In this document: piece after piece, positions 22,232-22,697 of the stretch | Layout of the letters: each line of letters starts with the position of its first letter | Position numbering within the stretch: the first letter of the stretch is position 1 | Source: an uncultured Clostridium sp. | Lineage (GTDB): Bacteria > Bacillota > Clostridia > TANB77 > CAG-508 | Direction: 5' to 3' | Length of the DNA stretch: 22,697 nt | NCBI GenBank assembly: GCA_958413095.1 | Contig: CATYUF010000027.1 | Coordinates: forward strand, 1-22,697 | Translations under genes and position numbers: made by a program | Notes under the pieces: model-generated | What the model saw: the letters and a program-made list of their open reading frames with translations, nothing else | Databases searched by the model: none | Told to the model about the DNA's origin: nothing

Positions 22232-22638
22232 TAGATGTTGTAATAAGTATAAAGCCTAAATTTGTTGATCTTATAAAAGATGGACAGAAGAATTATGAGT
22301 TCAGAAAATATATTCCTAAAAAAGGAGTAGATAGATTATGGATTTATACTTCTTCGCCAATTTGTAGGTTAGAATATGTTGTAGATATAGATAGTATAAT
22401 TACATATCCAAAACAGATTTTAGAAAAAGGAATTGGAAATGATGACTTTAATAAAGGATTAAAACAATCTAAACATGCTTATCATATCAAACATCTTTAT
22501 CGTTTAAAAATACCATTGAAATTAGAAAGATTAAGAAATGAATTTGGCTTTACAGCACCACAAAGTTATTTCTATTTAGAAAATAATCAAAAATTATCTG
22601 AGTTTGTTTTAACTCAAGAATTAGAAAGAATCTTTTAA
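22228..22638 (+). CDS. ASCH-domain (PUA-like) protein
   Basis: 136-aa single-domain protein of the ASCH fold, a PUA-like beta-barrel that binds RNA or nucleotides and in YqfB hydrolyses N4-acetylcytidine. The ASCH signature is visible at the N-terminus: VISIKPKFVDLIKDGQKNYEFRK (about 5-27) followed by DRLWIYTSSPICRLEYVVDID (about 35-55). The second half (HAYHIKHLYRLKIPLKLERL, GFTAPQSYFYL) matches the usual C-terminal strand and helix of longer ASCH proteins. It is translationally coupled (ATGA overlap) to the synthetase-like gene, with the SD inside the end of that gene (GGAGG near 22216). A partner role in RNA or nucleotide chemistry is inferred. Confidence 0.8.
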   Translation: MIDVVISIKPKFVDLIKDGQKNYEFRKYIPKKGVDRLWIYTSSPICRLEYVVDIDSIITYPKQILEKGIGNDDFNKGLKQSKHAYHIKHLYRLKIPLKLERLRNEFGFTAPQSYFYLENNQKLSEFVLTQELERIF

Positions 22639-22643
22639 AAAAT

Positions 22644-22667
22644 GAGGGTGTCCTAAAATAGGAACCC
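22644..22667 (+). repeat. Hairpin repeat copy 2
   Basis: 24 nt identical to 17136-17159 and in the same orientation, beginning GAGGGTGTCC and ending ATAGGAACCC, 5 nt after the ASCH stop. The outer bases no longer pair beyond GGGT/ACCC, and no T-run follows. The right flank differs from copy 1. Confidence 0.85.
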
Positions 22668-22697
22668 GATAACCAGAAAATCCAGCTCAATAAGAGT

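Overview
The window is about 22.7 kb of very AT-rich, low-GC DNA from a Firmicute, most likely a Clostridia-type anaerobe. Reasons: A-rich codon choice, strong AGGAGG-type ribosome binding sites, TTGACA/TATAAT promoters with 17-nt spacers, TTG starts, short U-tailed terminators, TGA used as a stop, a relic of a PdaB-type sporulation deacetylase, a RepA_N replication-protein relic, and an OLE RNA with its membrane partner OapA. No rRNA, tRNA or CRISPR array was seen.

Left part (1-16062), mostly chromosomal housekeeping. A dGTPase-like HD phosphohydrolase (minus strand) diverges from a well-expressed-looking 43-aa protein and a P-loop deoxynucleoside/thymidylate kinase-like protein. Next comes a stand-alone OLE RNA / oapA locus with its own promoter and terminator, then a short-chain dehydrogenase and a Y-family DNA polymerase (dinB) that converges on recQ over a shared bidirectional terminator. 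These are followed by a DnaB-family helicase/ATPase paralog, a small DUF6514-like protein, topA, and a three-gene operon (GNAT acetyltransferase, small family I pyrophosphatase, calcineurin-like phosphoesterase). Nucleotide sanitation and DNA metabolism recur here (dgt, kinase, dinB, recQ, helicase, topA, pyrophosphatase).

Middle part (16063-18850), a gene graveyard with mobile-element relics. It holds a decayed copy of the neighbouring Nudix gene, an orphan reading-frame remnant, the N-terminal stub of a PdaB-like deacetylase, and the N-terminal stub of a RepA_N protein. Next are a candidate transfer origin (inverted repeat plus IncP-type nic sequence ATCCTG/C) and a ribbon-helix-helix relaxosome-type gene split by a one-base frameshift. 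An intact Nudix hydrolase and further remnants follow. A 24-nt hairpin repeat occurs at the end of the RepA_N stub and again just after the last gene of the window, so about 5.5 kb lies between two direct copies.

Right part (18948-22638), a compact accessory cluster. It encodes a radical SAM protein with a B12-domain-like N-terminus, an overlapping Cof-type HAD phosphatase, a class I aminoacyl-tRNA-synthetase-like protein (HIGH- and KMSKS-like motifs, zinc cysteines, no anticodon-binding domain) and a translationally coupled ASCH-domain protein. The last two have their own promoter, overlapped by a perfect 14-bp palindrome. I do not recognise this combination; it is the best candidate here for an undescribed pathway. 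The OLE/oapA locus is the clearest known but unusual system.
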